This document shows positions 1 to 10,400 of a stretch of 64,000 bases of DNA, piece by piece (the stretch's first letter is position 1; each line of letters starts with the position of its first letter). Location of the stretch: positions 310,001 through 374,000 of the forward strand of contig JAIEFE010000013.1 of assembly GCA_029067085.1 (NCBI GenBank). Reading direction: 5' to 3'. The translations under genes were made by a program, and so were the position numbers. Under the pieces are notes generated by a model. It saw only the letters and a list, made by a program, of their open reading frames with translations. It was not told the DNA's origin and did no database searches. The stretch comes from Lachnospiraceae bacterium (GTDB taxonomy: Bacteria > Bacillota > Clostridia > Lachnospirales > Lachnospiraceae).

Positions 1-452
1 ATGCTCTCCCAAATTTCATTGGTGGTCATACCGGGCTGATCCTTCAGCCCCTTTTTCAATTCTTCTTCCGCGGCCAGATCGCTTGGGCTGTTCGCCGCCG
101 CCAACCAGCTTTCATCGGAAGATCCCCATCTCACAACATCCTTTAGTGCGGCACGATATATTGCAAATTCATTCGTCGGAACAAAAAACATATTGCGCTT
201 GAACGCAAATGCTTCCGTAATCTTAAACTCTTTATACGCTGCTATATCCAAGTCCTTGATCATAAAATCCTTTTTTCTGTTCCAAAGCATCATATAATGG
301 TTCAAATGGATGGTTGGATTCGGATCATACTGCAAACCGCATATATCTGAAACAATATCTTCAATACTCCCGGTGCTTCTTTTGTCTAAGTGTTGACTTG
401 CAATAATCACATTGCGAATTATCGATTTTTCATCATGAGTATCGTTGCTCAT
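1..452 (-). CDS. Winged-helix DNA-binding protein, AlkZ/YcaQ-like (partial, 5' end only)
   Basis: This is the first 150 codons of a gene that leaves the window at base 1. The start is the ATG at 452. Residues around 35-60 contain GLQYDPNPTIHLNHYMML, which matches the layout of the HTH_42/YcaQ family (a Leu-Gln-x-Asp segment, then a stretch ending in a Leu-Trp-x-Arg-like motif). Known members are DNA glycosylases that act on interstrand crosslinks or bulky lesions; many Firmicutes members are uncharacterised. The catalytic region lies outside the window, so activity cannot be judged. The 100 bases between this start and the HAD gene show no clear hairpin or promoter to me. Family assignment is moderate; a generic winged-helix protein is the alternative. 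Confidence 0.5.
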   Translation of the reverse strand, partial: MSNDTHDEKSIIRNVIIASQHLDKRSTGSIEDIVSDICGLQYDPNPTIHLNHYMMLWNRKKDFMIKDLDIAAYKEFKITEAFAFKRNMFFVPTNEFAIYRAALKDVVRWGSSDESWLAAANSPSDLAAEEELKKGLKDQPGMTTNEIWES

Positions 453-554
453 ATAACCTTATCTCCCCTGAAAAAATGTCGTATTGAAAAACAGCTTTCG
501 TTGCTGAAATACATCCGAAAGACTATCCAATATCCGCACCAATAAGCCGCTGAC

Positions 555-1292
555 TCAGCTCTCCACCAGCACATCAGAGATATCTTTCAGCCGTCTGCAG
601 CCACGCGGCAGACGGCCCGCGATTTCAGGCGATTGTGCTGTGTGAATGTACATACAGGAAAGGCCACAGTCATGGGCACCCCAGGCATCGGCCTGCCAGT
701 CATTCCCGATCATCACGGAAGCATTCGGATCAAGACTGTGCTTTTCCAGGAGTGCACCGTAAAACAGAGGGGAAGGTTTCTTAAATCCGATGTCCGAGGA
801 TATCATCACATCATCAAACAGGTCGTAAATCCCAAGAGACCTCAACTCCGGCTCCGTGAACAGGCGCTGCGCGTTTGAGAGAAGATATACACCTTTCCCT
901 CGACAGCGCAGTTCATTTAACAGCGGTTTTACTCCCTCATAAAGGCGGAGATGATTCAGGGAAACAGCACGAAACATCAATGCACAGTCTGCAAGCATCT
1001 GCGATGTCTGTTCCACTCCCTTTTCTTGGTACAGCTGAAAGAAAACCTGCGACAGATCCACCTCGATCTGATCCTGTGTCAACTCCGGCATCAACGACTG
1101 ATACTTTTCATATTGTTTCCGGCATTGATCACTGATCAGACTCCTGTATCTCTTTCGCAGTTCTGCCGCAGAATAAAGAGCGCCCTGCAGCGTCATATAG
1201 CCGGCCATAGATTTCCATAATGAGGCTTTGTTTTCATTGGTATGGATGTCCACCAGTGTACCGTATAAATCAAAGATATAATGATCGTACAT
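555..1292 (-). CDS. HAD superfamily (subfamily IA) hydrolase
   Basis: A 245-residue cytosolic HAD protein. Motif I is FDLYGT (nucleophile Asp8), motif II is the Ser in SNAQR, motif III is the Lys in KKPSP, and motif IV is MIGNDWQAD near residue 195. The helical cap sits between motifs I and II, as in the YjjG/haloacid-dehalogenase-like C1-cap group. The residue two after the nucleophile is Tyr10 where phosphatases normally carry a general-acid Asp. DxYGT is typical of L-2-haloacid dehalogenases and some other IA members, so phosphatase activity should not be assumed. The substrate cannot be told from sequence. The gene stands alone, divergent from the Cys-rich gene. Confidence 0.8.
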   Translation of the reverse strand: MYDHYIFDLYGTLVDIHTNENKASLWKSMAGYMTLQGALYSAAELRKRYRSLISDQCRKQYEKYQSLMPELTQDQIEVDLSQVFFQLYQEKGVEQTSQMLADCALMFRAVSLNHLRLYEGVKPLLNELRCRGKGVYLLSNAQRLFTEPELRSLGIYDLFDDVMISSDIGFKKPSPLFYGALLEKHSLDPNASVMIGNDWQADAWGAHDCGLSCMYIHTAQSPEIAGRLPRGCRRLKDISDVLVES

Positions 1293-1453
1293 AAGTCATG
1301 CTCCTTTAATGGCCTCTTATGGAAAACACAGAAATTGCTCGAAAACATTCTGCTACTCACAATAACAATATACTTTAGGGGAGAAAATATTTCAAATCAA
1401 AATAATTATTATATACCCTGTCTGCAGCAAAACCGTCCAAAGTTTTTTGATAC

Positions 1454-1480
1454 ACCAATCTTCCCGCCCCGCATAAGATA
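1454..1480 (+). promoter_or_regulatory. Candidate sigma-K-type promoter for the Cys-rich gene
   Basis: AC at 1454-1455, a 16-base spacer and CATAAGATA at 1472-1480 fit the B. subtilis sigma-K consensus (AC, N16, CATAnnnTA). It lies 31 bases before the start codon at 1511, a suitable distance. No good TTGACA/TATAAT pair is seen nearer. This is a pattern match only; short motifs arise by chance. Confidence 0.4.
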
Positions 1481-1510
1481 AAGCATAAACAACATTTGGA
1501 GGACACTAAC

Positions 1511-1759
1511 ATGAGCGATCTTACAGCAACTCACTGCGGATGCAACAATACCAGCAATAACAGCAACAACGGATGCGGCTGCAGCTCCTGGATCTGGATC
1601 CTGCTTCTTCTGTCCGCTTGTGGCAACAACGGTGATGGCTGCGGCTGTGGCGGCAACAACGGTTTCTTCGGCACCAACCTCTTTGGTGGTGACAACAACA
1701 ATAGCTGCTGCTCCCTGATCTGGATTCTGCTTCTTTTATCCAGCTGCTGCAACAACTAA
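1511..1759 (+). CDS. Small Cys/Asn-rich protein with two hydrophobic Leu-run repeats
   Basis: An 82-residue protein. GGAGG at 1498-1502 sits 8 bases before this ATG; an upstream in-frame TTG at 1496 overlaps the ribosome site and is rejected. The protein is an internal duplication: a Cys/Asn/Gly-rich linker, then WIWILLLLSACGNN, another Cys/Gly/Asn linker, then LIWILLLLSSCCNN at the C-terminus. There are about 12 cysteines. There is no signal peptide. Proteins of this make-up in Lachnospiraceae are often labelled 'chorion class high-cysteine' by resemblance only; their function is unknown to me. A sigma-K-like promoter and the Cys richness suggest a spore coat component, which is inference. 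A structured terminator region follows. Confidence 0.75.
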   Translation: MSDLTATHCGCNNTSNNSNNGCGCSSWIWILLLLSACGNNGDGCGCGGNNGFFGTNLFGGDNNNSCCSLIWILLLLSSCCNN

Positions 1760-1808
1760 TCTCTCCGCACGTAACTAATTCACATCTGAAAAGCACATCA
1801 ATCCTTGT

Positions 1809-1873
1809 TTTTGTCACATAGGGAAACCTATGTGACAAAAGCATAGGCTCCGGCTCTGACAGGAGCCTATTTT
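1809..1873 (+). terminator. Tandem hairpins ending in a rho-independent terminator
   Basis: The first hairpin is a perfect 14-bp stem (1809-1822 with 1827-1840) closed by a GAAA tetraloop and flanked by A, not T. The second is a 9-bp stem (1843-1851 with 1862-1870) followed by TTT at 1871-1873 and is the likely terminator of the Cys-rich gene. CCTATG at 1827-1832 can also pair with CATAGG at 1842-1847, so the two hairpins could in principle exchange partners. Confidence 0.65.
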
Positions 1874-1927
1874 ACGCTTGCGTGTCATATACTGTTAGAA
1901 AAACCGGGCATCAGAAAGGCATATCTT

Positions 1928-2518
1928 ATGGCAGAAAAAAAGGAAGACGCGTCCAATGTTATGACATTTGATGCCTTATACACCACCAATCAGATCCAGA
2001 AGCTCAAGGTTCTTCTCCCCTACATAGAACCCTCTATGCAAAAGCATCTGGCAATCTACATCAAATATATGGAGTTTCAATATACACTGAACTATGTGAA
2101 AAGGCACCCCTTCACCCTGAGCGGATGCAGCCTGTCGCAGCCTTCGAAGCCGGATCTTCGCAAGCTCTGCAAGGAGCTGTGCCTCTACTCCACCCCGGAG
2201 GAAATAAGACAGCTGGAACAGATGCAGAACATCCTGCAGACCATGGAAACCGTACAGGAAATGTCACAAACCATGAACGCCATGCAGGAGATCTTCCCGG
2301 ATCTTTCCATGGATGGCATGACCGGCTTCCCGGATCTTGGATTTTCACAGACAGACAAAGATGAATCGCTTTCGCAGTCATCTGCCTCTTCCGCTTCACC
2401 TGTTTTTTCCATGATGATGAATATGCTCACCCCCGAGCAGAGAGAAATGTATGAAATGTTTGAACGGTCGTCGTCCGGTGGCGACGATCCCGGAAACGGA
2501 GGTTCCCATGAACAATGA
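1928..2518 (+). CDS. Conserved-looking hypothetical protein, helical, Met/Gln-rich
   Basis: A 196-residue protein I do not recognise. It has no signal peptide or membrane segment. Residues 1-105 look alpha-helical and contain LKVLLPYIEPSMQKHLAIY and a PDLRKLCKELC segment. Residues 105-150 are rich in Met, Gln and Glu and probably coiled-coil. The tail is low complexity (Ser, Asp, Gly) around a short MMMNMLTPEQREMYEMFE helix. The stop overlaps the next gene by 11 bases, so the two are translationally coupled and probably act together. The start ATG follows a weak GAAAGGCA ribosome site. The function is unknown; location beside the Cys-rich gene may be incidental. Confidence 0.6.
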   Translation: MAEKKEDASNVMTFDALYTTNQIQKLKVLLPYIEPSMQKHLAIYIKYMEFQYTLNYVKRHPFTLSGCSLSQPSKPDLRKLCKELCLYSTPEEIRQLEQMQNILQTMETVQEMSQTMNAMQEIFPDLSMDGMTGFPDLGFSQTDKDESLSQSSASSASPVFSMMMNMLTPEQREMYEMFERSSSGGDDPGNGGSHEQ

Positions 2519-2780
2519 ATGGATGAATGATCCTGCCCTTGCGGATATCGACAAAGCCAAGCTGGAATTTTTACAGGCTCTCGTATTTGAAAGCCGCAGC
2601 ATAAAAAAAGAACAGATGCTCCCCTTCCTGATGGCTGTTGCAAAAAAGGGACAGGAAAATCATATCACATTTTCCGATACGGAGATCGACACCATCGTCT
2701 CTGTGATCAGAGAAACTGCTACCCCCGAGGAAACTGCCACAATCGACAAACTGATGAGGCTTCGTAAAAACAGAGGGTGA
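2508..2780 (+). CDS. Small hypothetical protein coupled to the preceding gene
   Basis: A 90-residue protein starting at the ATG at 2508, chosen because GGAGG lies at 2498-2502; longer in-frame starts lack a ribosome site. It is fully helical in appearance: MNNEWMNDPALADID, then a region around FLQALVFESRSIKKEQMLPFL and a C-terminal ATPEETATIDKLMRLRKN helix. There is no membrane segment and no motif I can name. It overlaps the upstream gene by 11 bases and is followed directly by a bidirectional terminator. It is convergent with leuS. Confidence 0.6.
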   Translation: MNNEWMNDPALADIDKAKLEFLQALVFESRSIKKEQMLPFLMAVAKKGQENHITFSDTEIDTIVSVIRETATPEETATIDKLMRLRKNRG

Positions 2781-2801
2781 TGCGCCACACGCACCACCCT
2801 C
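2766..2801. terminator. Bidirectional terminator between the hypothetical pair and leuS
   Basis: GAGGGTG at 2773-2779 pairs with CACCCTC at 2795-2801, with a further TGCG/CGCA inner helix. On the minus strand the hairpin is followed by TTTTT (complement of 2766-2770), serving leuS. On the plus strand it covers the stop codon at 2778-2780 and is followed only by a weak T stretch. Confidence 0.7.
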
Positions 2802-2837
2802 CGCCTTTATCATGTATAAAAACTCATACTTGAAGTA

Positions 2838-5378
2838 TTACTTCTGCACAATATTTACAAGTCTGCCGGGCACATAGATCTCCTTCACAATGGTTCCTGT
2901 CAGTTTATCCGCGATCGTCTCTTTGGCCCTTGCGATCACCTCATCCTTCGGATCGTCCTTGCCGATGTTCAGGACAGCCCTGTTCTTGCCGTTGATCTGC
3001 ACCACGATCTCCACCGTAGACTCTATCGTCTTAGCCTCCTCGTATTCCGGCCATGTGGTCTGGTAAACTCTGCCCTCAAAGCCCACCGCCTGCCACAATT
3101 CCTCGGTGATATGCGGCGCAACCGGATTGAGCATAGTGATCAGAGTCTTAAACTCGCCCTTCGTCACTGCATTTTTCTTATAAAATTCGTTGACCAGGGT
3201 CATCATTGCCGCAATTGCCGTATTGTATTTGAGATTCTCGAAATCAGAACTCACCTTCTTGATGGTCTGGTGCATCTTGATCTCCATATCTGCGGAATAT
3301 CCATCACCATCTGTGAGAATATCCTGCAGCTTCCAGACTCTTTCCAAGAATCTGCGGCAACCCTTTACGCCGTCCTCACTCCAACCTGCACTCAGCTCAA
3401 AAGCGCCGATGAACATTTCATAAGTCCGCAGCGTATCCGCGCCGTATTCCGTCACAATATCGTCAGGGTTTACCACATTGCCAAGAGATTTGGACATCTT
3501 GACAACAGGGTGATCCGCCATCTCGCCGTACTTCTCCTTCAGCGCTTCCTTCGCCGCCTTCTCGCTGCCGTGCTCTTTTACGAGCGCCTCCTGCTCGGCC
3601 GCAGGCAGATTGGAAAAGCAGTGCGGATTTAAGCCCAGGATCATGCCGTGGGAGGTTCTCTTCGCGTATGGCTCCGGACAAGGTACCGCTTTCTCGTCGT
3701 AGAGGAACTTGTGCCAGAACCGGGAGTATAACAGGTGCAATGTCGTGTGCTCCATGCCGCCGTTATACCAGTCAACCGGCATCCAGTAGTCAAGCGCTTC
3801 CTTACTCGCCAGCGCGTTTTCATTTTTCGGATCCGTGTAGCGCAGGAAGTACCAGGAAGATCCTGCCCACTGCGGCATGGTGTCTGTCTCACGCTTCGCA
3901 GGGCCGCCACAGCAGGGACAGGTCGTATTGACCCATTCAGTCATTGCTGCCAGAGGAGATTCTCCGGTATCGGTGGGCATATAGCTCTCCACATCGGGAA
4001 GCTCCAGAGGCAGTTCGCTCGCATCAAGAGGCACATAGCCGCATTTCTCGCAGATTACGATCGGAATCGGCTCTCCCCAGTAACGCTGTCTGGAGAAGAC
4101 CCAGTCACGCAGCTTAAAGTTGGTCTTGGCACAGCCCACGCCCTTCTCCTCGAGGAATGCGATCATCTTTTCCTTTGCCTCGGCCACATTGAGTCCGTTC
4201 AGGAATTCGGAATTGACAAGTTTACCCTCAGCCACATCTGTGTAAACTTCTTCCTGCACATCCCTGCCGCCTGCCACAACCTCGATAATGGGCAGACCGA
4301 ACTTCTTCGCAAAATCCCAGTCTCTCTCATCGTGTGCGGGAACCGCCATGATCGCGCCGGTACCGTAACTCATCAGCACATAGTCGGAAATATAGATCGG
4401 AATTTCCTTGCCGTTTACCGGATTCACTGCCGACATACCATCAATGCGCACACCCGTTTTTTCCTTGGCAAGCTCCGCCCTCTCAAAATCGGATTTCCGG
4501 GCCGCCTGCTCTCTGTAGGCACAGATCTCATCCCAGTTTTTCAACTCGCTCTGATATTTGTCTATGATCGGATGCTCCGGCGAAACCACCATATAGGTCG
4601 CACCAAAGAGCGTATCGCAGCGCGTGGTATAAACGCGCAGCTTATCTTCCTTATCTTTGATGGAAAAGTCCACCTCGGCTCCCATAGATTTGCCGATCCA
4701 GTTCTTCTGAGACACCTTGACACGCTCCACATAATCGACAGTGTCAAGTCCCTCGATCAGTTTGTCAGCATACTCCGTGATCTTTAACATCCACTGGCTC
4801 TTTACCTTGCGGACCACTTCGGAACCGCAGCGCTCACAGACACCGTTTACCACTTCCTCATTTGCAAGTCCAACCTTACAGGAAGTACACCAATTGATCG
4901 GCATCTCAGACTTGTAGGCAAGCCCCGCATTAAATAACTTTAAAAAGATCCACTGCGTCCATTTGTAATAATCGGGATCGGTGGTATTGACCTCCCTCTC
5001 CCAGTCGAAGGAATAGCCAAGAGAATGCAGCTGACTCTTGAAGCGCTCCACATTATTCTGCGTCACGATCTTCGGATGAATATGGTTCTTAATGGCATAA
5101 TTCTCCGTGGGGAGTCCGAATGCATCCCAACCCATGGGATAGAGCACGTTATATCCCTGCATCCTTCGCTTTCTCGCCACAATATCGAGAGCCGTATAGG
5201 GTCTTGGATGTCCCACATGCAGACCCTGCCCCGAGGGATAGGGAAACTCTACCAGCGCATAATATTTCGGTTTGGAATAATCCTCCGATGTCTGAAAGGC
5301 TTTCTCATCATCCCAGACCTTCTGCCACTTTGTCTCCACTTCTCTGTGATTGTATAATTCTGCCATTTTGTCGACCAT
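2838..5378 (-). CDS. leuS: Leucyl-tRNA synthetase
   Basis: An 846-residue class I synthetase that charges tRNA-Leu in the cytosol. The HIGH-type motif is [12 protein letters not shown] near residue 55 and KMSKSLGN appears near residue 610. The connective-peptide editing domain is present between them ([14 protein letters not shown] and [18 protein letters not shown]). Cys pairs [14 protein letters not shown] and CERCG suggest a zinc module. Length is normal for the bacterial enzyme. I take the ATG at 5378 because AGGCGG lies 6 bases upstream; ATG 5366 (MAELYNHRE) is an alternative. No T-box is present in the leader, unlike pheS in this window. A sigma-A promoter lies about 95 bases upstream. 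Confidence 0.97.
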   Translation of the reverse strand: MVDKMAELYNHREVETKWQKVWDDEKAFQTSEDYSKPKYYALVEFPYPSGQGLHVGHPRPYTALDIVARKRRMQGYNVLYPMGWDAFGLPTENYAIKNHIHPKIVTQNNVERFKSQLHSLGYSFDWEREVNTTDPDYYKWTQWIFLKLFNAGLAYKSEMPINWCTSCKVGLANEEVVNGVCERCGSEVVRKVKSQWMLKITEYADKLIEGLDTVDYVERVKVSQKNWIGKSMGAEVDFSIKDKEDKLRVYTTRCDTLFGATYMVVSPEHPIIDKYQSELKNWDEICAYREQAARKSDFERAELAKEKTGVRIDGMSAVNPVNGKEIPIYISDYVLMSYGTGAIMAVPAHDERDWDFAKKFGLPIIEVVAGGRDVQEEVYTDVAEGKLVNSEFLNGLNVAEAKEKMIAFLEEKGVGCAKTNFKLRDWVFSRQRYWGEPIPIVICEKCGYVPLDASELPLELPDVESYMPTDTGESPLAAMTEWVNTTCPCCGGPAKRETDTMPQWAGSSWYFLRYTDPKNENALASKEALDYWMPVDWYNGGMEHTTLHLLYSRFWHKFLYDEKAVPCPEPYAKRTSHGMILGLNPHCFSNLPAAEQEALVKEHGSEKAAKEALKEKYGEMADHPVVKMSKSLGNVVNPDDIVTEYGADTLRTYEMFIGAFELSAGWSEDGVKGCRRFLERVWKLQDILTDGDGYSADMEIKMHQTIKKVSSDFENLKYNTAIAAMMTLVNEFYKKNAVTKGEFKTLITMLNPVAPHITEELWQAVGFEGRVYQTTWPEYEEAKTIESTVEIVVQINGKNRAVLNIGKDDPKDEVIARAKETIADKLTGTIVKEIYVPGRLVNIVQK

Positions 5379-5471
5379 ACCTTCCCGCCTGTTCGGCTAT
5401 ATCTTACCGCGATTTCCCGGCAATTATTCGTAATCTGCCGCCGTATCCGCGATTCTATTCATACTCTTCAT

Positions 5472-5499
5472 ATTTTATTATACTTACGGGATTTGTCAA
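5472..5499 (-). promoter_or_regulatory. Sigma-A promoter of leuS
   Basis: Read on the minus strand: TTGACA (5494-5499), 16-base spacer, TAAAAT (5472-5477). It lies in the divergent leuS/chemoreceptor gap, which otherwise shows no T-box or other conserved leader element. Confidence 0.6.
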
Positions 5500-5587
5500 C
5501 TGTTTTCTTACCGATTACAAGCGTTTTACAGTCAATCGCAAACACTGTAACGTTTTTCTTTCCATACATTTTTAAAGGCCATGAACA

Positions 5588-5616
5588 TTGATTTCTCCTG
5601 TGTCTAAGTGTATAAT
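5588..5616 (+). promoter_or_regulatory. Sigma-A promoter of the chemoreceptor gene
   Basis: TTGATT at 5588-5593, 17-base spacer, TATAAT at 5611-5616, 54 bases before the GTG start. It is a sigma-A-type site, not the sigma-D type usual for motility genes. Confidence 0.65.
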
Positions 5617-5669
5617 GATATGTGAATATAAAAGTAAACCAAATTACAAACATGCAAGGGGGATATACC

Positions 5670-7394
5670 GTGAAAACCAAGGTGAAAAAACTCAGTATCC
5701 GATGGAAAATCCTGATTCCGTCAACCATTTTGATCGTTATCATGTGCGCTGTTATAGGATTGAATTCCTATAATCGCATCAAGACCGGCATGATCCAGCT
5801 GGGCGTAGAGGAAGCGCAGATGGCTGCTTCCATTGCCGGCTTTGTAGTAAACGGCGACTCGCTTTCCGGGATCGGATCGGGTTATGAAAGTACGGAAGAA
5901 TACCAAAATAATCTGACTGCTCTCAGACAGATTCAGAATCTCTGTGGCATTGCCTACCTATATACCTTGCATACGAACGATAATGCCCAGCTTTTCTACG
6001 GTATCGATACCGACGACAGCAACAGTCAGAAAAAACCCGGCGATACGTTTGACGGAAAATTTTCAGAGTTTTCAAGTGTATTTTCCGGACAACAATATGT
6101 GCAGGACTACATAGACAAGACGGCAGACGGAAACCTGATTTCCGCCTATATGCCCATTAAAGACAGCTCCGGTAAGGTAGTCGCCATACTCGGCTGTGAT
6201 TATGATGCTTCCTATGTGGTCGGTCGAATCGAAGGTGCACGCAACAGCATCTTCCAGATCTCCGCTATCAGTCTTATTCTGACTCTGATCATCTTAAATC
6301 TCATTGTAAACCGTATTATGAAGAGTCTGAATAAGGTTGACCGCAAGATTTACGATCTGGTCCACAATGAAGGGGACCTGACGCAAAAACTGGATATCAC
6401 TTCCGGCGACGAGTTGGAGCTGATCGCGGAAAATGTCAATAAGCTGCTCGAACATATCCGGGAGATCATGCTGAACATCTCCTCAAACTCCACACAACTG
6501 AGCTCTTCCACCGTAACAATTGCTGACAGCCTGATCAGTGCAAAGGACAACATCTCGGATATATCCGCCACCATGGAGGAAATGAGCGCAGCCATGGAAG
6601 AAACCAGTGCATCCCTGTATCAGGTCGATGAATCTGTCATGCACATCACGGAAACCATCGGAAATATTTCCGCAAAAGCATCCTCCGAGCGGGATTCCGC
6701 CGCAGAGATCATGGAAAAGGTACAGGCAATTTATGAATCTGCGGAGACAGACAGAACTATGGCATCACAACAGGCCGCAGAAATGTCAAAGAATATGAGT
6801 GAACGCATCGAACGCTCCAAGGCCGTGGAACAGATCGACACGCTGACAGCGGAGATCATCAACATTACCGATCAGACAAGTCTCCTGGCCCTGAATGCCA
6901 GCATTGAGGCGGCAAGAGCCGGCGAAGCGGGAAGAGGCTTTGCCGTTGTGGCCAGCGAAATCGGCTCTCTTGCGGATAATTCCGCCCGGGCTGCCGAGGG
7001 TATTCAGAAGGTCAGTCAGGAAGTGATCCACGCCGTAAATGAACTGGCCAGTGAGTCGGAACAGATGATTCGCTTTATGAACGAAACCGCCATGGCCGGA
7101 TACGAAAGACTGCTTGATAACAGCCAGAATTATAAAAATGATGTAGGCCATTTGAGCGAAACCATGAATGATTTTGCGGATGAAAGCATGCAGCTCAATC
7201 AAAATATTGACAGTATCAAAGAGTCCGTAGATGCTGTCAACATCGCTGTTGAGGAAAGCGCTAAGGGCGTTGTGGACGTCACGGCAATGGCCTCCGATAT
7301 GGCTGTGAGCATGGAGAGCATTAATGCCGAGGCCGAAGGCAATAAGGAAATTGCAGGCCAGCTTGAAACAGAGGTCGGAAAATTTAAATTGTGA
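5670..7394 (+). CDS. Methyl-accepting chemotaxis protein
   Basis: A 574-residue chemoreceptor. The GTG at 5670 is chosen because AGGGGGA lies at 5657-5663 with 6-base spacing; longer forms have no ribosome site. TM1 spans about residues 12-32, an extracellular sensing domain of about 160 residues follows (Cache-like in size, type not certain), TM2 spans about 194-213, then HAMP and the cytoplasmic signalling domain. The conserved hairpin tip reads [20 protein letters not shown], followed by [11 protein letters not shown]. It should couple to CheA/CheW at the membrane; the ligand is unknown. It ends 15 bases before a large secreted protein gene, with no terminator between, so the two form one transcription unit. 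No C-terminal CheR-tethering pentapeptide is seen. Confidence 0.93.
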   Translation: MKTKVKKLSIRWKILIPSTILIVIMCAVIGLNSYNRIKTGMIQLGVEEAQMAASIAGFVVNGDSLSGIGSGYESTEEYQNNLTALRQIQNLCGIAYLYTLHTNDNAQLFYGIDTDDSNSQKKPGDTFDGKFSEFSSVFSGQQYVQDYIDKTADGNLISAYMPIKDSSGKVVAILGCDYDASYVVGRIEGARNSIFQISAISLILTLIILNLIVNRIMKSLNKVDRKIYDLVHNEGDLTQKLDITSGDELELIAENVNKLLEHIREIMLNISSNSTQLSSSTVTIADSLISAKDNISDISATMEEMSAAMEETSASLYQVDESVMHITETIGNISAKASSERDSAAEIMEKVQAIYESAETDRTMASQQAAEMSKNMSERIERSKAVEQIDTLTAEIINITDQTSLLALNASIEAARAGEAGRGFAVVASEIGSLADNSARAAEGIQKVSQEVIHAVNELASESEQMIRFMNETAMAGYERLLDNSQNYKNDVGHLSETMNDFADESMQLNQNIDSIKESVDAVNIAVEESAKGVVDVTAMASDMAVSMESINAEAEGNKEIAGQLETEVGKFKL

Positions 7395-7409
7395 TAAGGA
7401 GATATTAAA

Positions 7410-10400
7410 ATGCAGCACATGAAAAGATGGCTTGCGGCTGTACTTGCTGTGACATTGACACTCAGCGACTGCGGCGCTATGACTGTCCTGGCGACAGAGA
7501 ATGACGATACCTCTATATCATCGGTTTCGGAAAACAATGCAGTTTCCGATGAAACACCATCTGACCAGACAGACGCTACGGAAGTGGGCTCTGAAATATC
7601 CGAAGAATATGAAGATTCAGTCTCCGAAATAGAATTACCGGCCTTACATATCGGTCAGATCAAAGAAGGGGAAGGACTGCCCTCTCCGACGGATTCCGCA
7701 TTTTTGTACGACATACCGGTTTCATTTGGTGCGGCAGACCATTTGGTGCTGTTTGCCAACTACAGTATAGATACAGCTCTCGAAACAGGAAAAGGGACAC
7801 TGGCCTGGAGCATTCTCCGCGGCGAAAAGGGATTGAATCCCGGAAGTCCGGCCCTTCTCAATGAGGAGGATGATTGGATCGGCTTTGAAACGGTATCCGC
7901 TTCTCCTTTCTTTGTTATGGAAGAGATCACAGATGAAGAAAGCCAGTATTATCACATGATAGTACTTGCTCCCGCAGAAACCTCTTCTGCCGTCGATACG
8001 ATCGCAAGCAATGAAACCGAAGAACCGCCTGAAAACTATGATTACTATATCCGGGCGGCGTATTACCCGGAAACCGATAACGGAAAAGCCGAATCCTTTT
8101 ATGCGGCTTCCACTCTCCCCTTCGTGCCCCAAAAGGCGGCCGACACAGAGCAAAACCCGGAAGATACATCCGTCATCGATGAAATCCCTGCGGACGCTGT
8201 TACCGACGAAATCGGTTCGGAAAACAGTGCCGATACCGTTGACGGCGAGATCAGCGAAAATCTCGAGGACTCCCCTGACGATGCCGCTGCTGCGGATGAA
8301 AGCGACGCAGAGAACACCTTGGAGGATACGGATGAAGGAAGTGCGGAATCAGACCAGACAACCGAAGATATTTCAACGCTTTCCGAAAATAACAACAGCA
8401 TTCAGCCGAAAGCTGATGAACAGCCGCCGCTGGAAGAGGAATCGGACAGTATATTGATCTTATATAAAGGCACTGAGATCGATTGGACAAATATCCTTGA
8501 AGACAAGGAGCGCTTAACAATGTCACCCGGCGACACGCAGCTGATTACCGCTGCAATTATGCCCGAAACGACTCAGGCAGACATTTTGTGGGAAAGCAGC
8601 GATGAAACCGTCGCCGCCGTAACAACGAATGAAGACGGAACTGCCACGATTGAGGCATTTGCAGAAGGATATGCACGGATCACGGCATCATATCGCAACA
8701 TCACAGCTTCTGTCATCGTTGATGTTGTACTTGATAAAGCGAATCTCGGTAATGATAAACTCCTTGATCTTTCCGGCGATATCCGGGTGGCCGGTTTTGA
8801 AAAAGAAAGCGACGATCTGATCTATAACGGCCAAAAGATCACGCAGAGCCTTCGTGTTTATCATAAAAACACCCTTTTGAAGGAAAAGACGGATTATACC
8901 CTAAGCTACAAAAATAACGTCAACGCAGCTGCATGGAATTCCGCCAAGGCACCCAGCGTAACCATTAATCTGAAGGGCCAGTATCAGGGAAGTGTGACCC
9001 TTTACTATACGATCAAGCCTCTGGATATCAACAATATTGACAGTAACAATACAGCCGGAAATTCACCGGGTTACGAACAGACAGTGAATTACAGTGCAAA
9101 TTTGAACATCCCCGCTCCCGTTCTGACTTTTGGCAAGAAAAAACTGGCTGTCAATAAAGATTTTGTCTGCGATTATTCTACTCCGGGAGAAGGTATGACG
9201 CCTTTACCGGCAGACATAAAAAACGGAAATCTCTATGATCCGAAAACAGTGTACTCATACACCGTCAGGGGAACAGGCAACTTTACAGGCTCTTTTCTCA
9301 TGCAGCTTGTCGTCCTGAATAATAAAAGCCTGAATTTCGGTTCCGCATCGGTGAAGTTTGAAAAAAAGCAGTACGAATATCACGGTGTACCTTTGACCAA
9401 GTCGGAAGTTACCATTGAAGAAGTTAAATTGGGCGGGCAGATTCTTAATAAAGCGCATTATGATTATGAAGTTTATGCGACAGGAATGGCCGATGCCTAT
9501 ATAATGCTCTCTCCCACCCCTGAAGGCAGGGAGGCCGGTTACCGCGGCAGCAAAAAAGTAACGTTAAAACTGGTGGGCGACAGACAGCTCAAAGATGCTG
9601 TTCCCGGCGCGGACTGGAAAGAAAGTATCCCCTTCTCTCAGAAAACAGTGGATAAAGACGGAGGCATTTTCCAGAAAGGAGCTGCTTTACTTGCCTATTC
9701 GGAAGCGGGAGAAAGGAAACCTCTTTCGGCAGGAACCGATTATACCGTAAAATACAGCAATGCTAAAAAATCCGGAAAGGTGACAGTTACCTTTACAGGA
9801 AAAGGCAGATATCAAGGTTCTCTCCGCCTGACCTATACCATTACCCCGAATACCGATATCAAAATTTTTCCGGGAAAAAATGTGGTAAATAAAAGCGGAA
9901 AATATGAGGTTGCTTATCAAAAAGACGGAGCCGTTCCTGAACTTATCTTAAAAGATCAGGATTATTCTGTCCTGAAAAACAAGACCGACTATACCATAAA
10001 GTACAAAGACAACAAAACGCCGGGAACTCCTATGACCTGTGAGATCACCGGAAAAGGCAATTATAAGGGATATCAAAAGACAGTGACGCTTACGGTAACG
10101 AAAGCAGACATCGGCAAGACCTCCCTATCGATTCCTGATAAACCTTACAGCATAAAGCCGAATAAATGGCAGTCATCCGTTACGATCACAGATGTGAACG
10201 GCAAAAAACTGGCGGTCGGAAAGGACTATACACTTAGTTATGAATACAAACAGGAACAGTCCCCTCCGGCAGGCTCCACCGTTACCGTAACTGTAAATGG
10301 ACAGAATTGCTATGAGAATTCCATTACCGGAACATATCGTATTTTTGAAAAGAACATCAGCACCTTAAAAGTTGTCATTGATCCGCAGGAATATACCGGA

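Noticed and set aside
1281-1481. 66-codon plus-strand frame before the Cys-rich gene
   Set aside because: No ribosome site, poor composition, and it covers the candidate sigma-K promoter.
1521-1844. 107-codon minus-strand frame across the Cys-rich gene
   Set aside because: Its Cys/Ser/Arg-rich composition is the mirror of the repetitive coding strand; the plus-strand frame has the ribosome site and promoter.
3735-4787. 350-codon plus-strand open frame
   Set aside because: It lies wholly antisense to leuS, has no ribosome site, and its translation is low-quality His/Arg-rich sequence typical of a shadow frame.
5379-5587. Possible T-box or other amino-acid riboswitch before leuS
   Set aside because: No GGGTGGNACCGCG core or terminator/antiterminator pair is present on the minus strand.
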